A stretch of 64,000 bases of DNA from Marinobacter mangrovi (GCF_016798325.1 NZ_JAERVO010000005.1:62001-126000), one strand, 5' to 3'; numbered from the stretch's first letter, positions 6,780 to 15,716 are shown. Numbers and translations are program-made. The notes: generated by a model not told the origin, from the sequence alone.

Positions 6780-8843
6780 TTAGTGATTCGGGTATACGAT
6801 CCGTTCGCCGGATTCGGTTGGGGCATACGGGCAAACGACTTCGGGCAATTCAAGGGCAGCCGGTTCCCCAAGGGCGAGGAACTTAATTGGACTGTAATCG
6901 GCAGAATAATGAATATATCGCTGCCGCAGCAGGCTTTCCTGGCTTGTTGACAGTGAAGCGCTGGCGGCACCGGCCATAATTTGCTCCGAGAGATTTTCCG
7001 CAACAGGGACAAGTTCATCCGGTAGACGATATGCGTCGTTGGTCGGATCGATACTCCTTAGAGGCACATCGGCCTGCACGGCCAACTGGTGCATGAGCTT
7101 CAGCGTTACCCGAGAATATTCCCCTCGCATCTGGCGAACCATTCTCAGGGCCAACTCGGCGTCTCGAGAACCGTGCGGTGTTCGCCCCGGATCAATGTGA
7201 TGATAGATTTCTAGGCTTGCTTCACTTTCCGGCCCCAGTTCACTGGGCGACGGGTTGGGACGCTCGGAGGATCTTACTGGCAAGCAGTTCACACCGATCC
7301 ACCCCTCGGCGTCCTTCTGTTTTTTCAGGGCCTCCAATGCATGCCATTGAGACGTGTCTTCTGCATTCTCAAACCATGAAAGAGAAACGTGTTGCAATGG
7401 GGTGAGTAGCACATCTTCCCGCATGATATCGGGATACCCGCCGCCAACATCAGAGTGCACACCGGGCAGGGCGATTTCCCGATAGTTATCAGGCAAGGTG
7501 GCATCCGGATTGCGCAGGCTGTTTAAGGCAAAGTTCTTCCGCCGCTCGTCAGAGGCCACCAGGTGAACGGCCTGTTCGACCTTGCCTGGGTCCAGGTAGA
7601 TCTTGACCGGATCGTTCCGGTCGTTGCTTGGTGACAGATCCCCCCTTTTAGCGCTGACAACAGCTGCAACGCTATCGAAGAGTCCCACGAAGCGTACTCT
7701 AACTTTTTCTGGCCAATTTATATCTTCAGTTTCAAAAGCCTGACCCAAAGCCCCTTCAGTGCCTCGATTAATTTCATGAGCAGCGTGTCGGGCAGCGGCA
7801 GAGCCCCGACTGAACCCAAACAAATCAATCGTTAGAGTCTTGATAGCTCCAGGAAGCTGTAGCTCATCAATTCGCTGAGCGATCCGATGACATGCCCCGT
7901 CCACCTGGCTCAGTATGCCAGTGTCCCCAAGGCCGGTAGACATTCCCTCCAGTGAATCACCATCGCCGGTTTCGGTACCAATACCTGGAGCGTATTCCGC
8001 CAGTCTTTGCGTAACCTTATCCCCCTCCACTTTTCGCGATTCGATATATAAATCAGCCAGCTTGGCGACATTGCTCGGTGCATTGGTGTAACTGGTACCA
8101 AGAGCCAATCCCAGACGGTATTCACATTCCGCCTGGGTGATCTCGCCGCGCTTGAATGGCGCAAGGCATTCTTCCTTGATTTGATCCTTGTAGGTCTGGG
8201 AATTTTCGGCATTATTGAGGGTGCCATCTGTAAACAGACCAACCTCCAAATGGATCTCTGGCTCTTTCTCCAGAGTTGTGGCTTCGGTCGCGCGAACGGA
8301 GGAAGACAGGGGTTCAACTTGCTTCGCAGGAAATGGGCTTTGTGGACTCACCGACTCACGTTGCCGCTCCGTTTCCTGTCGTCGAGACATCAACTCCGTT
8401 CCCAGAGAACTTGCAGAGAGGAATCCCACACCACGGCCATCACGGCGGGACAACTCCTGCGAAGTAATGCCATTGTCGTTCAAAATCTGGACGCTGTGGC
8501 CCAAGGCAAAATTCGCTTCACTGGCATTGATCTTCCAGCGCCCTTGCCCGGCTTCATTGTCATCCCAACTTACAACCGGGCTGAATGGTGGCCCATCGCT
8601 AATACCGCATACCAGCCACAATTCGCCATTTCGAACTTTCTGTTCGACTTCATCCAGAAGCCGGCCATGGTCTTCGCGGCGTGCTGTGAAAGATGGAGGA
8701 AGAGAGAGTATGCGACCGAGCCTGGAGGTACCGAACTCCAACTCTTTCTTAATACGCTCGCGGACCTTGGAGGCCGCGAAAAAGGGAGATTCAAGGTTGG
8801 GCAAGTCTGCCGCAACCAGATCCGATGTTTTGACAATATCCAT
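6780..8843 (-). CDS. Tle1-like phospholipase, DUF2235 domain (putative type VI secretion effector)
   Basis: Protein of 687 aa with a DUF2235/Tle1-like alpha/beta-hydrolase domain from about residue 200. The family start LFTDGTLNNAE, the nucleophile elbow GFSRGS (Ser345), GLFDSVAAV and the late GVHSDVGGGYPD (catalytic His) are all present, so it is predicted active. The first 200 residues match no domain I know and could be a loading or targeting region. There is no signal peptide, consistent with delivery by a type VI system, but no VgrG, Hcp or PAAR gene is in the window. AAGGA lies about nine bases before the ATG. It is followed immediately by the DUF2931 lipoprotein. DUF2235 proteins also occur outside type VI loci. 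Confidence 0.75.
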   Translation of the reverse strand: MDIVKTSDLVAADLPNLESPFFAASKVRERIKKELEFGTSRLGRILSLPPSFTARREDHGRLLDEVEQKVRNGELWLVCGISDGPPFSPVVSWDDNEAGQGRWKINASEANFALGHSVQILNDNGITSQELSRRDGRGVGFLSASSLGTELMSRRQETERQRESVSPQSPFPAKQVEPLSSSVRATEATTLEKEPEIHLEVGLFTDGTLNNAENSQTYKDQIKEECLAPFKRGEITQAECEYRLGLALGTSYTNAPSNVAKLADLYIESRKVEGDKVTQRLAEYAPGIGTETGDGDSLEGMSTGLGDTGILSQVDGACHRIAQRIDELQLPGAIKTLTIDLFGFSRGSAAARHAAHEINRGTEGALGQAFETEDINWPEKVRVRFVGLFDSVAAVVSAKRGDLSPSNDRNDPVKIYLDPGKVEQAVHLVASDERRKNFALNSLRNPDATLPDNYREIALPGVHSDVGGGYPDIMREDVLLTPLQHVSLSWFENAEDTSQWHALEALKKQKDAEGWIGVNCLPVRSSERPNPSPSELGPESEASLEIYHHIDPGRTPHGSRDAELALRMVRQMRGEYSRVTLKLMHQLAVQADVPLRSIDPTNDAYRLPDELVPVAENLSEQIMAGAASASLSTSQESLLRQRYIHYSADYSPIKFLALGEPAALELPEVVCPYAPTESGERIVYPNH

Positions 8844-9033
8844 TGACCATCATCCTTGATCAAAATAGCTTCATGCCGGGCAATGGCTTATCGCCGTTCC
8901 TTCGCCCGCTTACGGATGCTATCACGGAACAAAATGGTGAAGTAAACAGGCAGAATTCGGAGCATCCTATCAGCGATCAACCACTCGAGGCCGGGGATCG
9001 CCTGGCAAATGTAGAATATTGACGAAGCGATCT

Positions 9034-9432
9034 ATGACTTCCTTGATGAACAGTGAATCCTTTGAAGCCATCGTTGCGCTGGTCGTGATGATCGATATCT
9101 TTATTGGTCTGGCCGCTCTCGCCTTTTCGCTTACTTCCGGCTTCCGAAAAATCGCGGAAATTGAGAGCAGAATTGCCCCCAAAGGAAGCACGATTGATGT
9201 TCAGAAAAAGGCCTGGGGAGAAGGCCCAGTAGGACGGTGGATCAGGATTGTCTACCTGCTGAGTTTCTTCTTCTGGCGAAGAATCCCCGGGCACGGTGTG
9301 AAAGTCGCCTCCAATTTAGGCGACATTCATGCCGATGTGCCATGGCGCCTGCAATGCTGGCTAGTTATTCCAATGGTTCTCTTCTGGTCTTCGATATTGC
9401 TGATGGTAGTGGGCTGGTTGCTGATCGGCTAA
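9034..9432 (+). CDS. hypothetical inner-membrane protein (132 aa)
   Basis: Two hydrophobic segments (AIVALVVMIDIFIGLAALAF near the N-terminus, WLVIPMVLFWSSILLMVVGW at the C-terminus) flank a soluble, charged middle, so it should span the inner membrane twice or more. ATG 9034 was chosen over TTG 9019; ATG 9046 is also possible. No strong ribosome site is visible. It diverges from the phospholipase gene. No family recognised. Confidence 0.6.
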   Translation: MTSLMNSESFEAIVALVVMIDIFIGLAALAFSLTSGFRKIAEIESRIAPKGSTIDVQKKAWGEGPVGRWIRIVYLLSFFFWRRIPGHGVKVASNLGDIHADVPWRLQCWLVIPMVLFWSSILLMVVGWLLIG

Positions 9433-9527
9433 ATGCCCTGTGTGTCATGGTCGAAAGCGCGATTTATTGTTCTGCAAGATTAATCCGACGTTGGCGGTAT
9501 TTTCCAACCATCATCCAATTTCACAGA

Positions 9528-9956
9528 TCACCGACTACGGGCCAGGATTGCGCGAGCCCCTTTCCGAAAAACGAGCATAAAGCCTGCAAACTGCAACACG
9601 CTCACCCCCATCAGCACTTCCATCATCAGCCAAGCCGGCACAGAACTGACGGCATATATAAAGTTCCGGAAGCCATCCGAACCATCAGTGAACTGAAGGA
9701 CAACCAGGAGCATCACGATCGACACCAGGATGATGGCGACGAGACTTCCAACTGAAAGTATCATCGCCTCTCGCCAGCCTGGCACCCGGCGCTGAATATC
9801 AACAAATGAGAACGCCCCGCCCGCTGCGGAGGCCATCGCGTATCCGAATTGCACAGCTGAGGGTATTGTGATGCCCAACAAGCTCTGGGCGGCCAGATGA
9901 CAGAATTGAATGGCGGTATAGAGTGCCGCCACGGTCAGGATTGTCCGTGTAATCAT
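9528..9956 (-). CDS. small four-helix membrane protein, ABZJ_00895-like
   Basis: Protein of 142 aa with four hydrophobic segments. The order (helix, helix with AGGAFSFVDIQRR, long helix, helix ending LVFRKGARAIL) resembles the ABZJ_00895 family of unknown function. That assignment is from memory of the pattern and is weak. It converges on the preceding membrane-protein gene. Nothing indicates a function. Confidence 0.55.
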   Translation of the reverse strand: MITRTILTVAALYTAIQFCHLAAQSLLGITIPSAVQFGYAMASAAGGAFSFVDIQRRVPGWREAMILSVGSLVAIILVSIVMLLVVLQFTDGSDGFRNFIYAVSSVPAWLMMEVLMGVSVLQFAGFMLVFRKGARAILARSR

Positions 9957-10066
9957 GAGTTGCTACGTCCTTGTTTTGCTTTGGTAGGCTTCCCCGCAAT
10001 ATCCTTTTGCGAAGTCAATATCAGTACGAACCCTATCGCTCCTCTTCCTGGAATCCAAGAGTGATG

Positions 10067-10100
10067 TTCTGAGTGCATTAATTTTGATCAGCTAATCAAA
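10067..10100 (+). repeat. dispersed repeat, copy 3 (degenerate half)
   Basis: TTCTGAGTGCATTAATT then TTGATCA. The TTAAAGGGG half is missing. TTTGAT at 10083-10088 and ATCAAA at 10095-10100 form a short inverted repeat. Confidence 0.55.
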
Positions 10101-10141
10101 GATCCGGAGAGGCTTATTTTCTAGAGGGTACAGGCAGCGCC

Positions 10142-11050
10142 CTACATTGGAAACTCCGGACCTGCGCCAGCGGATTGGCCTTCATCTACTTGTTCCTGCG
10201 CCTGGCGTACCTTTTCCATCACGGTATTGACCAGATAGGGCCAGAACCCCTCCTGCTGAATGGTTCTTTGAAGGCGTTTGGGCGGGATGAATCGCGACAT
10301 TTCGAACTGGAACCCGCTTTTCTGTTGATCGTCTTCAGCCAGCAAGCGCAGGCGTTCGTCCGCCAACTGAAGGAACGCCTGCGGATCTTCACCGTGGTCC
10401 GCCAGTTTTGCCCCAATCAGTTCATACGCCGGTTCAACACCCCCTTGCGTCAGCCACGCAATATCCCAGAGGTCACGATATTTCAGCCGTCCTGGCCGCA
10501 TGGCAAAAGCCACCAGTTTATCGGCGAAGATTTCCTGACGACTTTGGGCGTTGATGATCAGGGATTCGGTACCAAGATTGATGCCGTAATGGTTCCGGAG
10601 CGTTCGGGGTTCGACTTGGTAGCTGGGCACCGAGCAAATATCTAGGTGAATTTTCTGGGCTGGCATGTTCCGGCGGTCCGGCGCCGTGTTCACCTTGAGC
10701 TTCCAAGTATCCACATTGCCCTGCTTTTCAGCCTTGGGTTCGGTCACGGTTATCGGTACTTCATACTTCTCTTGCAGACGGCTTTCAAGGGTCTCCTTGA
10801 GCTTGTCCAGGTCAGCCTTGGAAAAGTCCGTCCCTCCGGTAAAGTCGAGATCTTCACTCAGTCGGTTTGAGCCGTAGCAGGCTCGTAGACAGGTACCACC
10901 AATAAAGGTCAGCTGCTGCAACAGATCAGCCTGGCTCAGCTCTCGGAGAATATCGTGGTGCAGGATTTCCTTCTCCACCACGGCGCGTAGGGCACTCAAC
11001 TCTTGCTGATTGCGGAGCGCTTCGTCTACCAGAGCGTCAAACACTGCCAT
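10142..11050 (-). CDS. abiEii: AbiEii/AbiGii nucleotidyltransferase toxin (type IV toxin-antitoxin)
   Basis: Protein of 302 aa. Residues 51-70 read GGTCLRACYG then SNRLSEDLDF, the nucleotidyltransferase signature GG-T-x-L-...-R-x-S-x-DLDF of AbiEii toxins, which transfer nucleotides to cellular RNA targets and cause growth arrest. I chose ATG 11050 (MAVFDALVDEAL), because upstream codons run into the antitoxin gene. It overlaps the AbiEi gene by 14 bases, so the two are coupled. AbiE pairs act in abortive infection and plasmid or island maintenance. No truncation is visible. Confidence 0.88.
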   Translation of the reverse strand: MAVFDALVDEALRNQQELSALRAVVEKEILHHDILRELSQADLLQQLTFIGGTCLRACYGSNRLSEDLDFTGGTDFSKADLDKLKETLESRLQEKYEVPITVTEPKAEKQGNVDTWKLKVNTAPDRRNMPAQKIHLDICSVPSYQVEPRTLRNHYGINLGTESLIINAQSRQEIFADKLVAFAMRPGRLKYRDLWDIAWLTQGGVEPAYELIGAKLADHGEDPQAFLQLADERLRLLAEDDQQKSGFQFEMSRFIPPKRLQRTIQQEGFWPYLVNTVMEKVRQAQEQVDEGQSAGAGPEFPM

Positions 11051-11588
11051 CGGTTGTCTCCTGTACCAGGTCGAGGGTTGAGCGGTTAAATCGGTGCATA
11101 TCGTCCAGGGCCAGCTCATTATCCGCTCTGTAAAGATAGCGAGCAGGATCATAGTGGAGGTGCTCTACCACATCGGACATACGACGCTCCGTATGGATGA
11201 ACTCTATCGTGCCATACCGGCCGCAGTTCACTTTGGCCGATCGCCCGGTGCTTATCACGGTAATCCAGGACATCGGCATCTGGGATATGAGGCCCGCTTC
11301 GCTCAGTATCGTTTCCAAGCTGATGTAATTGAAATGCCGGGCACGCAGTAGGGCCGCAGCGTGGAAAAGGATAAGGCCACTTTGATCCGGGGCTCCGGGG
11401 TACTGGTAGATACCCTGGCACACCCTTTCAAGCAGTCCTCGCCGCTCGGCGCGGTGGAGTAGGGCACGGTATGCCCCCTGACTCAGATCTGGAACCAACG
11501 AGCGGAAAGCGGCAGCAGGATAAAGCCGGCCGTCGGATTCTGACTGGGAGGAGATGAGCCATCTCTCAAGGCGTTGTAGGGGTTGCAT
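11037..11588 (-). CDS. abiEi: AbiEi-family antitoxin and autorepressor
   Basis: Protein of 183 aa starting at MQPLQRLERWL. The first part (PAAAFRSLVPDLSQGAYRALL, then RAERRGLLERV) is the winged-helix region typical of AbiEi, followed by IYQYPG and the longer C-terminal domain that counteracts the toxin. In characterised AbiE systems the antitoxin represses its own operon by binding inverted repeats in the promoter. A matching palindrome lies 13-41 bases upstream of this start. ATG 11588 was chosen over upstream codons because those would run through that palindrome. Confidence 0.82.
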   Translation of the reverse strand: MQPLQRLERWLISSQSESDGRLYPAAAFRSLVPDLSQGAYRALLHRAERRGLLERVCQGIYQYPGAPDQSGLILFHAAALLRARHFNYISLETILSEAGLISQMPMSWITVISTGRSAKVNCGRYGTIEFIHTERRMSDVVEHLHYDPARYLYRADNELALDDMHRFNRSTLDLVQETTDGSV

Positions 11589-11600
11589 GGTCTTGCTCCG

Positions 11601-11629
11601 CGCTTTGTTATGGATAGTATAACAAAACG
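11601..11629 (-). promoter_or_regulatory. operator-like inverted repeat of the abiE operon
   Basis: Arms CGCTTTGTTAT (11601-11611) and ATAACAAAACG (11619-11629) are complementary except at one position, with a 7-base centre. On the minus strand the palindrome contains TATACT, a good -10 hexamer, so a bound protein would block transcription. AbiEi proteins autoregulate through such repeats; binding here is inferred. Confidence 0.65.
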
Positions 11630-11770
11630 CTGACCAGGAAGTTATCAAGGACAGGCACACCGGAAGAAGAAAGCTCCAGTCCCTCCTCACACCAGGGGCT
11701 CTCGGGGTCACATCGAATCAATTCTGAGCAGCCCGCAGCCGTCAATCCCCCTACCCCGCAGACACTAGAG

Positions 11771-11803
11771 AGTTAAAGAGGTGCGTTCAGAGCACATTAA
11801 TTC
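11771..11803 (+). repeat. dispersed repeat, copy 4 (with insertion)
   Basis: AGTTAAAGAGGTGCGTTCAG then AGCACATTAATT. A few extra bases interrupt the GGGGTCAGAG core. It lies between abiE and the NmrA gene. Confidence 0.65.
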
Positions 11804-11940
11804 CGTTTCCTCCACGCATCAAACGATCTACGCAGCCCCGCCGTTAAAAAGAAGCCAGCGCACAAATGCCTTATGTGCGCCTGGTCCTTTCAACTCCCTC
11901 TGACCTGTACCTGCCTAGAAACAGGCAGGCGCTCCCCTGT

Positions 11941-12855
11941 TCAAGCTACACTGCCGTTCCGATCCTCGAGTTTCAGGTTGTTCTCCGCCCACTGGAAAAA
12001 GCCGGTTGGCGCCTGGCTCACGATCTGCTCGGCCAGCGCCTGACCTTGCGAATAGTCGCCGCCGTAGTAGCCGTGAGCCTCGAACCAGTCAAACATATTC
12101 GTGAGTTCCCGACCGCCCGGCACCGCCTCTGCAAACGGGCCTGCCGGTATCTGGGTGAAGGTCAGTTCGATGCCCTTGGCCTTATACCCGTTGATGATCT
12201 CGTTGAAGCTGATCCTGGACCCGACATGCGGTAGATGCTGACCTTGTCCGGCCTTTTCAGGCTGGGAGAAAGCGGCGGCCACCAGATTCCCAAGCTCTCC
12301 GATATCCGCCATATCGATACCGACAGCCGGGTTGATCGGCAGGGTCCAGCCGAGGGTGCCGTCCTGTTGGGGTTGCGGCGCCATGTTGTAGAGGAAGTTC
12401 TGATAGTAGAACGCCGGCATCACGAAGCTGTGATAACGGAAGCCGGCATCGGCCACATCCCGGTCCATTTTGGCTTTATTGGTGAAGTGAGGGACGTCGA
12501 AGCGGCCTTCACTGACGGCTTCCACGTTGGGCAGCGTCGACCAGACAAAGTGTTCGACACCCTGTTTTTTCGCGCTTGTGATGAGGGCACGGCATTGGGC
12601 GATCTCGTCAGTGCCCGGCTGCCAGGCGTTGGTAACGGCAAAGACGCCGTAGGCACCACGTAAGGCTTTATCCAGACTTTCCGGGCGGTCCAGATCCCCA
12701 TAGATCACGTCGTCCGCTCTCCCCTGGTACTGGTCAGGGTTTCGGGTGACTGCGCGAACCTGGAAGTTGCCCGCGGCTTTCAGGGCGTCAACCACGCCCC
12801 GACCTTGTTGCCCTGAGGCGCCCAATACAGCAATGGTGTGTTTACGATTCATCAT
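11941..12855 (-). CDS. NmrA-family NAD(P)-binding protein
   Basis: Protein of 304 aa with an N-terminal Rossmann motif VLGASGQQGRG and the NmrA-type order (VRAVTRNPDQ for dinucleotide specificity, GVFAVTN, then HFVWSTLPN). Members are quinone oxidoreductases or redox-sensing regulators rather than classical dehydrogenases. AGGAG lies six bases before ATG 12855. It is transcribed away from a LysR gene, a usual sign that the LysR protein controls it. Substrate unknown. Confidence 0.8.
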   Translation of the reverse strand: MMNRKHTIAVLGASGQQGRGVVDALKAAGNFQVRAVTRNPDQYQGRADDVIYGDLDRPESLDKALRGAYGVFAVTNAWQPGTDEIAQCRALITSAKKQGVEHFVWSTLPNVEAVSEGRFDVPHFTNKAKMDRDVADAGFRYHSFVMPAFYYQNFLYNMAPQPQQDGTLGWTLPINPAVGIDMADIGELGNLVAAAFSQPEKAGQGQHLPHVGSRISFNEIINGYKAKGIELTFTQIPAGPFAEAVPGGRELTNMFDWFEAHGYYGGDYSQGQALAEQIVSQAPTGFFQWAENNLKLEDRNGSVA

Positions 12856-12913
12856 GGTTTTCTCCTGGTAGGTAACGATCAACAACGAGAAAACAGCTTA
12901 TAGTGCTAATATC

Positions 12914-12951
12914 TGGAACAAAAGCGCCTAATTTGAAACTAAATTGTTCCA
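12914..12951. promoter_or_regulatory. inverted repeat in the NmrA/LysR divergent promoter
   Basis: TGGAACAA (12914-12921) and TTGTTCCA (12944-12951) are perfect inverted arms 22 bases apart. GCTAAT (12905-12910) and ATTAGC (12963-12968) form an outer pair. The position between divergent genes suggests a binding site for the LysR protein. Confidence 0.45.
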
Positions 12952-12969
12952 TTAACGAGACAATTAGCA

Positions 12970-13848
12970 ATGGATATGAATGGAATGGCGGTGTTCGTGG
13001 CGGTTGCCGAGACGGGGTCTATAACGGCCGCCGGTAAGCAACTGAACCTGCCGAAGGCCACGATAAGCCGACGCCTGAAGGCCTATGAAGACGACATCAA
13101 CGCGACGCTGTTTCGCCGTTCAACCCGGGCGCTGTCGCTGACCGACATTGGGCAGCGACACTTCCAGCGAGTCAGTGGCCTCGTGCATGAAGCGGAAGAG
13201 GCATTAACGCAAGTTCGCGAGGACCAGACCTTGCCCTCAGGCCTGATCCGGATCAGCACTTCAATGGTGTTTGGTGAGACCTTTCTTGCGCCAGTGATCT
13301 GGCATCTGGCCAAAGCTCATCCAGCGCTGCGTTTTGAGCTGGTCCTGGGCGATGAGTTGGTGGATATCGTCAAGGAGGGAATCGACTTCGCGATTCGCCT
13401 TGGCCAGCCCGAGGACTCCGAGTTGATTGGACAAACGCTGGGCAGCGCCTCCCAGGTGCTGGTTGCGACACCTGATTGCTTTGAGGGTGCAGCACCTCCG
13501 AAAACCATCGCCGATCTGGATGCCTTCCCCACCATCGTGACCTCCGCCCGCCGCAATCACTGGTCCTTTGCCGATGGAAACGTCTACCGTTGTCGCTGGT
13601 CGATCGCTGCGGGCAGTATCAATGCAAGTCTGGGAGCCTGCTTACAGGGTCTTGGAGTTTGTGCGGTGCCGGCGCGGATGGCCCGGCCACACATCGAACG
13701 AGGTACGCTTGTTCCGGTTCTCAAGGAAAACCCACTTCGAGACGTCCCTATCGTTCTGCTCTATCCTCGCCTGAGACATCGATCGGCCATCACCAAGCTC
13801 TTGCTGGAGGCCCTAAGGGCTTCGTTGAAACAGAATTTTGAGGGGTAA
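12970..13848 (+). CDS. LysR-family transcriptional regulator
   Basis: Protein of 292 aa. The N-terminal winged helix-turn-helix is clear (FVAVAETGSITAAGKQLNLP, then KATISRRLKAYE), followed by the substrate-binding domain with IRISTSMVFGETFLAP and DFAIRLG. ATG 12970 is used; ATG 12976 is equally possible since no strong ribosome site is seen. It diverges from the NmrA gene and probably regulates it and itself. The DFAIRLG segment places it near the CrgA/DntR-like subgroup. Confidence 0.88.
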   Translation: MDMNGMAVFVAVAETGSITAAGKQLNLPKATISRRLKAYEDDINATLFRRSTRALSLTDIGQRHFQRVSGLVHEAEEALTQVREDQTLPSGLIRISTSMVFGETFLAPVIWHLAKAHPALRFELVLGDELVDIVKEGIDFAIRLGQPEDSELIGQTLGSASQVLVATPDCFEGAAPPKTIADLDAFPTIVTSARRNHWSFADGNVYRCRWSIAAGSINASLGACLQGLGVCAVPARMARPHIERGTLVPVLKENPLRDVPIVLLYPRLRHRSAITKLLLEALRASLKQNFEG

Positions 13849-13903
13849 AGCGAGCTGATCGATTGAACAGTGAAAAACGCAATATTCGCCCCAAATCCAC
13901 GCT

Positions 13904-14833
13904 CTACCCAACCGGTTCCGTGACAGCGGCGTGTTCCCCGCGTTGCGACGATGCGTATTCACTTGGCGGTGTGCCAACATGGCGCGAGAAGGCGACACTG
14001 AATGTGCTGGCCGAATTGTAGCCAACGTGTTCAGCCACATCAGCAATGCGAACCTGGCTCTGTTTCAAGAGCTGCTTAGCCAGAGCCATTCTCCATGCAA
14101 GCAGGTAGGCCATCGGCGGGAGGCCGACGGTGCGGTTGAACCTCTCGAAGAATGCCGAACGGGACAAGGCTGCTTCCTGTGAAAGCTCCGCAACGGTCCA
14201 GGCGTGTGCTGGCCGCTCATGTATGGCTCGAATGGCATTGGCAATGCGGATATCGGCGAGCCCAAGGACAAGACCCGGTGACGCCGAGGTGCCCGTCGTA
14301 CACCGCAGGGCTTCGATCAGCAGCACTTCCAACAATCGGGAGAGGACCTCTTCCCGTGCCGGCCGTTGTGCACGGGACTCATCGCCAACCAGTTTCACCA
14401 GCATGCCCAGCCTGTGCTCGCCACGGATATGGATAAACCTGGGCAATAGCGAGACCAATAGGGCCACATCCGGTGATTCGAAATCGCAGTGTCCCACCAC
14501 CATGCGCAAGTCAGGCGGAGCATCCTGAAGTCCAACCCTGAATTCGCCACCACCGACCGCAACGGGCTGCATTTCGAAGTTTTGGTGTAGCGGTTCAAGA
14601 CTGGACATGTCGATACGATCCGCTGCAGGCACCAGCACGAAGTCGCCGGGCTGGAGCTCAATGGGCTCGTACCCGTTCACTGAGAAATGCGCCCCGCCGT
14701 CCAGCACGATGCAGTAGAACGGCCGCCCGCCGTCGGACCGCTTTATGCGCCACTGGCCGGCACCGGAGACCAGCTTGGAATAGCGAGCACTAGGTCTGAG
14801 AAGCGAAACCACTTCCGCAAGCGGGTCGATCAT
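13904..14833 (-). CDS. AraC-family regulator with cupin N-terminus
   Basis: Protein of 309 aa. The N-terminal half resembles the AraC-binding-like cupin (VLDGGAHFSVNG and LQPGDFVLVPAADR); the C-terminal 100 residues carry two helix-turn-helix motifs (TVAELSQEAALSRSAFFERF and IADVAEHVGYNSASTFSVAF). AGGAG precedes the ATG. It is divergent from the SDR gene at 14935, its likely target. The ligand is unknown. Confidence 0.88.
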   Translation of the reverse strand: MIDPLAEVVSLLRPSARYSKLVSGAGQWRIKRSDGGRPFYCIVLDGGAHFSVNGYEPIELQPGDFVLVPAADRIDMSSLEPLHQNFEMQPVAVGGGEFRVGLQDAPPDLRMVVGHCDFESPDVALLVSLLPRFIHIRGEHRLGMLVKLVGDESRAQRPAREEVLSRLLEVLLIEALRCTTGTSASPGLVLGLADIRIANAIRAIHERPAHAWTVAELSQEAALSRSAFFERFNRTVGLPPMAYLLAWRMALAKQLLKQSQVRIADVAEHVGYNSASTFSVAFSRHVGTPPSEYASSQRGEHAAVTEPVG

Positions 14834-14934
14834 AACCGGACTCCTGCTAAAGAACTGCGGACTTTTAGATGTCGTTAGTACGGCACAGGACGCCTATTGT
14901 GTTGGCTCACTCACATACGACACAAGGTCTCCCG

Positions 14935-15675
14935 ATGAAAACAGTAATGATCACCGGCTGCTCCTCCGGCTTTGGTCTGGAAATCGCCCGTCACTTCCTC
15001 GACCACGACTGGAAGGTCATCGCCACCATGCGGGTTCCGCGCGAGGACATCCTGCCCCAATCCGATCACCTGCGGGTAATCGCCCTCGACGTTACGGACC
15101 CGAACAGCATTGGCCGGGCTCTGGAAATGGCAGGCCCTATCGACGTTCTCGTCAACAATGCGGGTATCGGCGCGGCCTGTCCGTTCGAGCTCACGTCACT
15201 GGAGCAGTCACGCGCGCTCTTCGAGACCAACACGCTTGGAACCATCGCGATGACACAGGCCGTACTGCCTCAGTTCCGGGAACGCCGAGCCGGTGTCATC
15301 ATCAACATCAGCTCAAGCGTCACGCTGGGAGCGCTGCCGTTGGTCTCGGTATACAGTGCAAGCAAGGCGGCCATGAATGCCCTGACACGATCAATGGCGT
15401 TGGAGCTGGAGCCCTTTGGTATACGGGCGCACCTGGTATTGCCGGGTCGCTCGCCAGAGACCCGGTTTGGTAGCAATGCGCATTTCGCCGGGATGGATCA
15501 TGAAGCCTACGCGGACTTCGCACAGCAGACACTGGCCGGCATGAGGGAAGCCTCGGGGCCGGTGACCTATGCTATCGACGTCGTCGAAGCGGTCTGGCGC
15601 GCAGCAACCGATCCATCGTCCCCGCTTCAGATTCCCGCCGGAGAGGACGCGATTATGATGGCCAACGCGAACTAA
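14935..15675 (+). CDS. short-chain dehydrogenase/reductase
   Basis: Protein of 246 aa with the classical SDR pattern: cofactor motif TGCSSGFG (residues 7-14), NNAGIG, catalytic Ser in NISSSVT and the YSASK active site. The start at MKTVMITG gives a normal SDR length; upstream codons are out of family. The neighbouring divergent AraC gene suggests inducible expression. Substrate cannot be told from sequence. A repeat copy with a perfect hairpin follows the stop. Confidence 0.88.
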   Translation: MKTVMITGCSSGFGLEIARHFLDHDWKVIATMRVPREDILPQSDHLRVIALDVTDPNSIGRALEMAGPIDVLVNNAGIGAACPFELTSLEQSRALFETNTLGTIAMTQAVLPQFRERRAGVIINISSSVTLGALPLVSVYSASKAAMNALTRSMALELEPFGIRAHLVLPGRSPETRFGSNAHFAGMDHEAYADFAQQTLAGMREASGPVTYAIDVVEAVWRAATDPSSPLQIPAGEDAIMMANAN

Positions 15676-15684
15676 ACGTGGCTC

Positions 15685-15716
15685 GCGAGTTAAAGGGGCA
15701 GAGCGCTTTAACTCGC
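15685..15716 (+). repeat. dispersed repeat, copy 5, forming a perfect hairpin
   Basis: GTTAAAGGGGCAGAGCG then CTTTAACT. In this copy GCGAGTTAAAG (15685-15695) pairs perfectly with CTTTAACTCGC (15706-15716) around a 10-base loop. It lies just after the SDR stop and could act as a terminator or RNA-stabilising stem, although no T-run follows. Confidence 0.8.

Noticed and set aside
12420-12701. Minus-strand frame within the NmrA gene
   Set aside because: Alternative frame of a supported gene.
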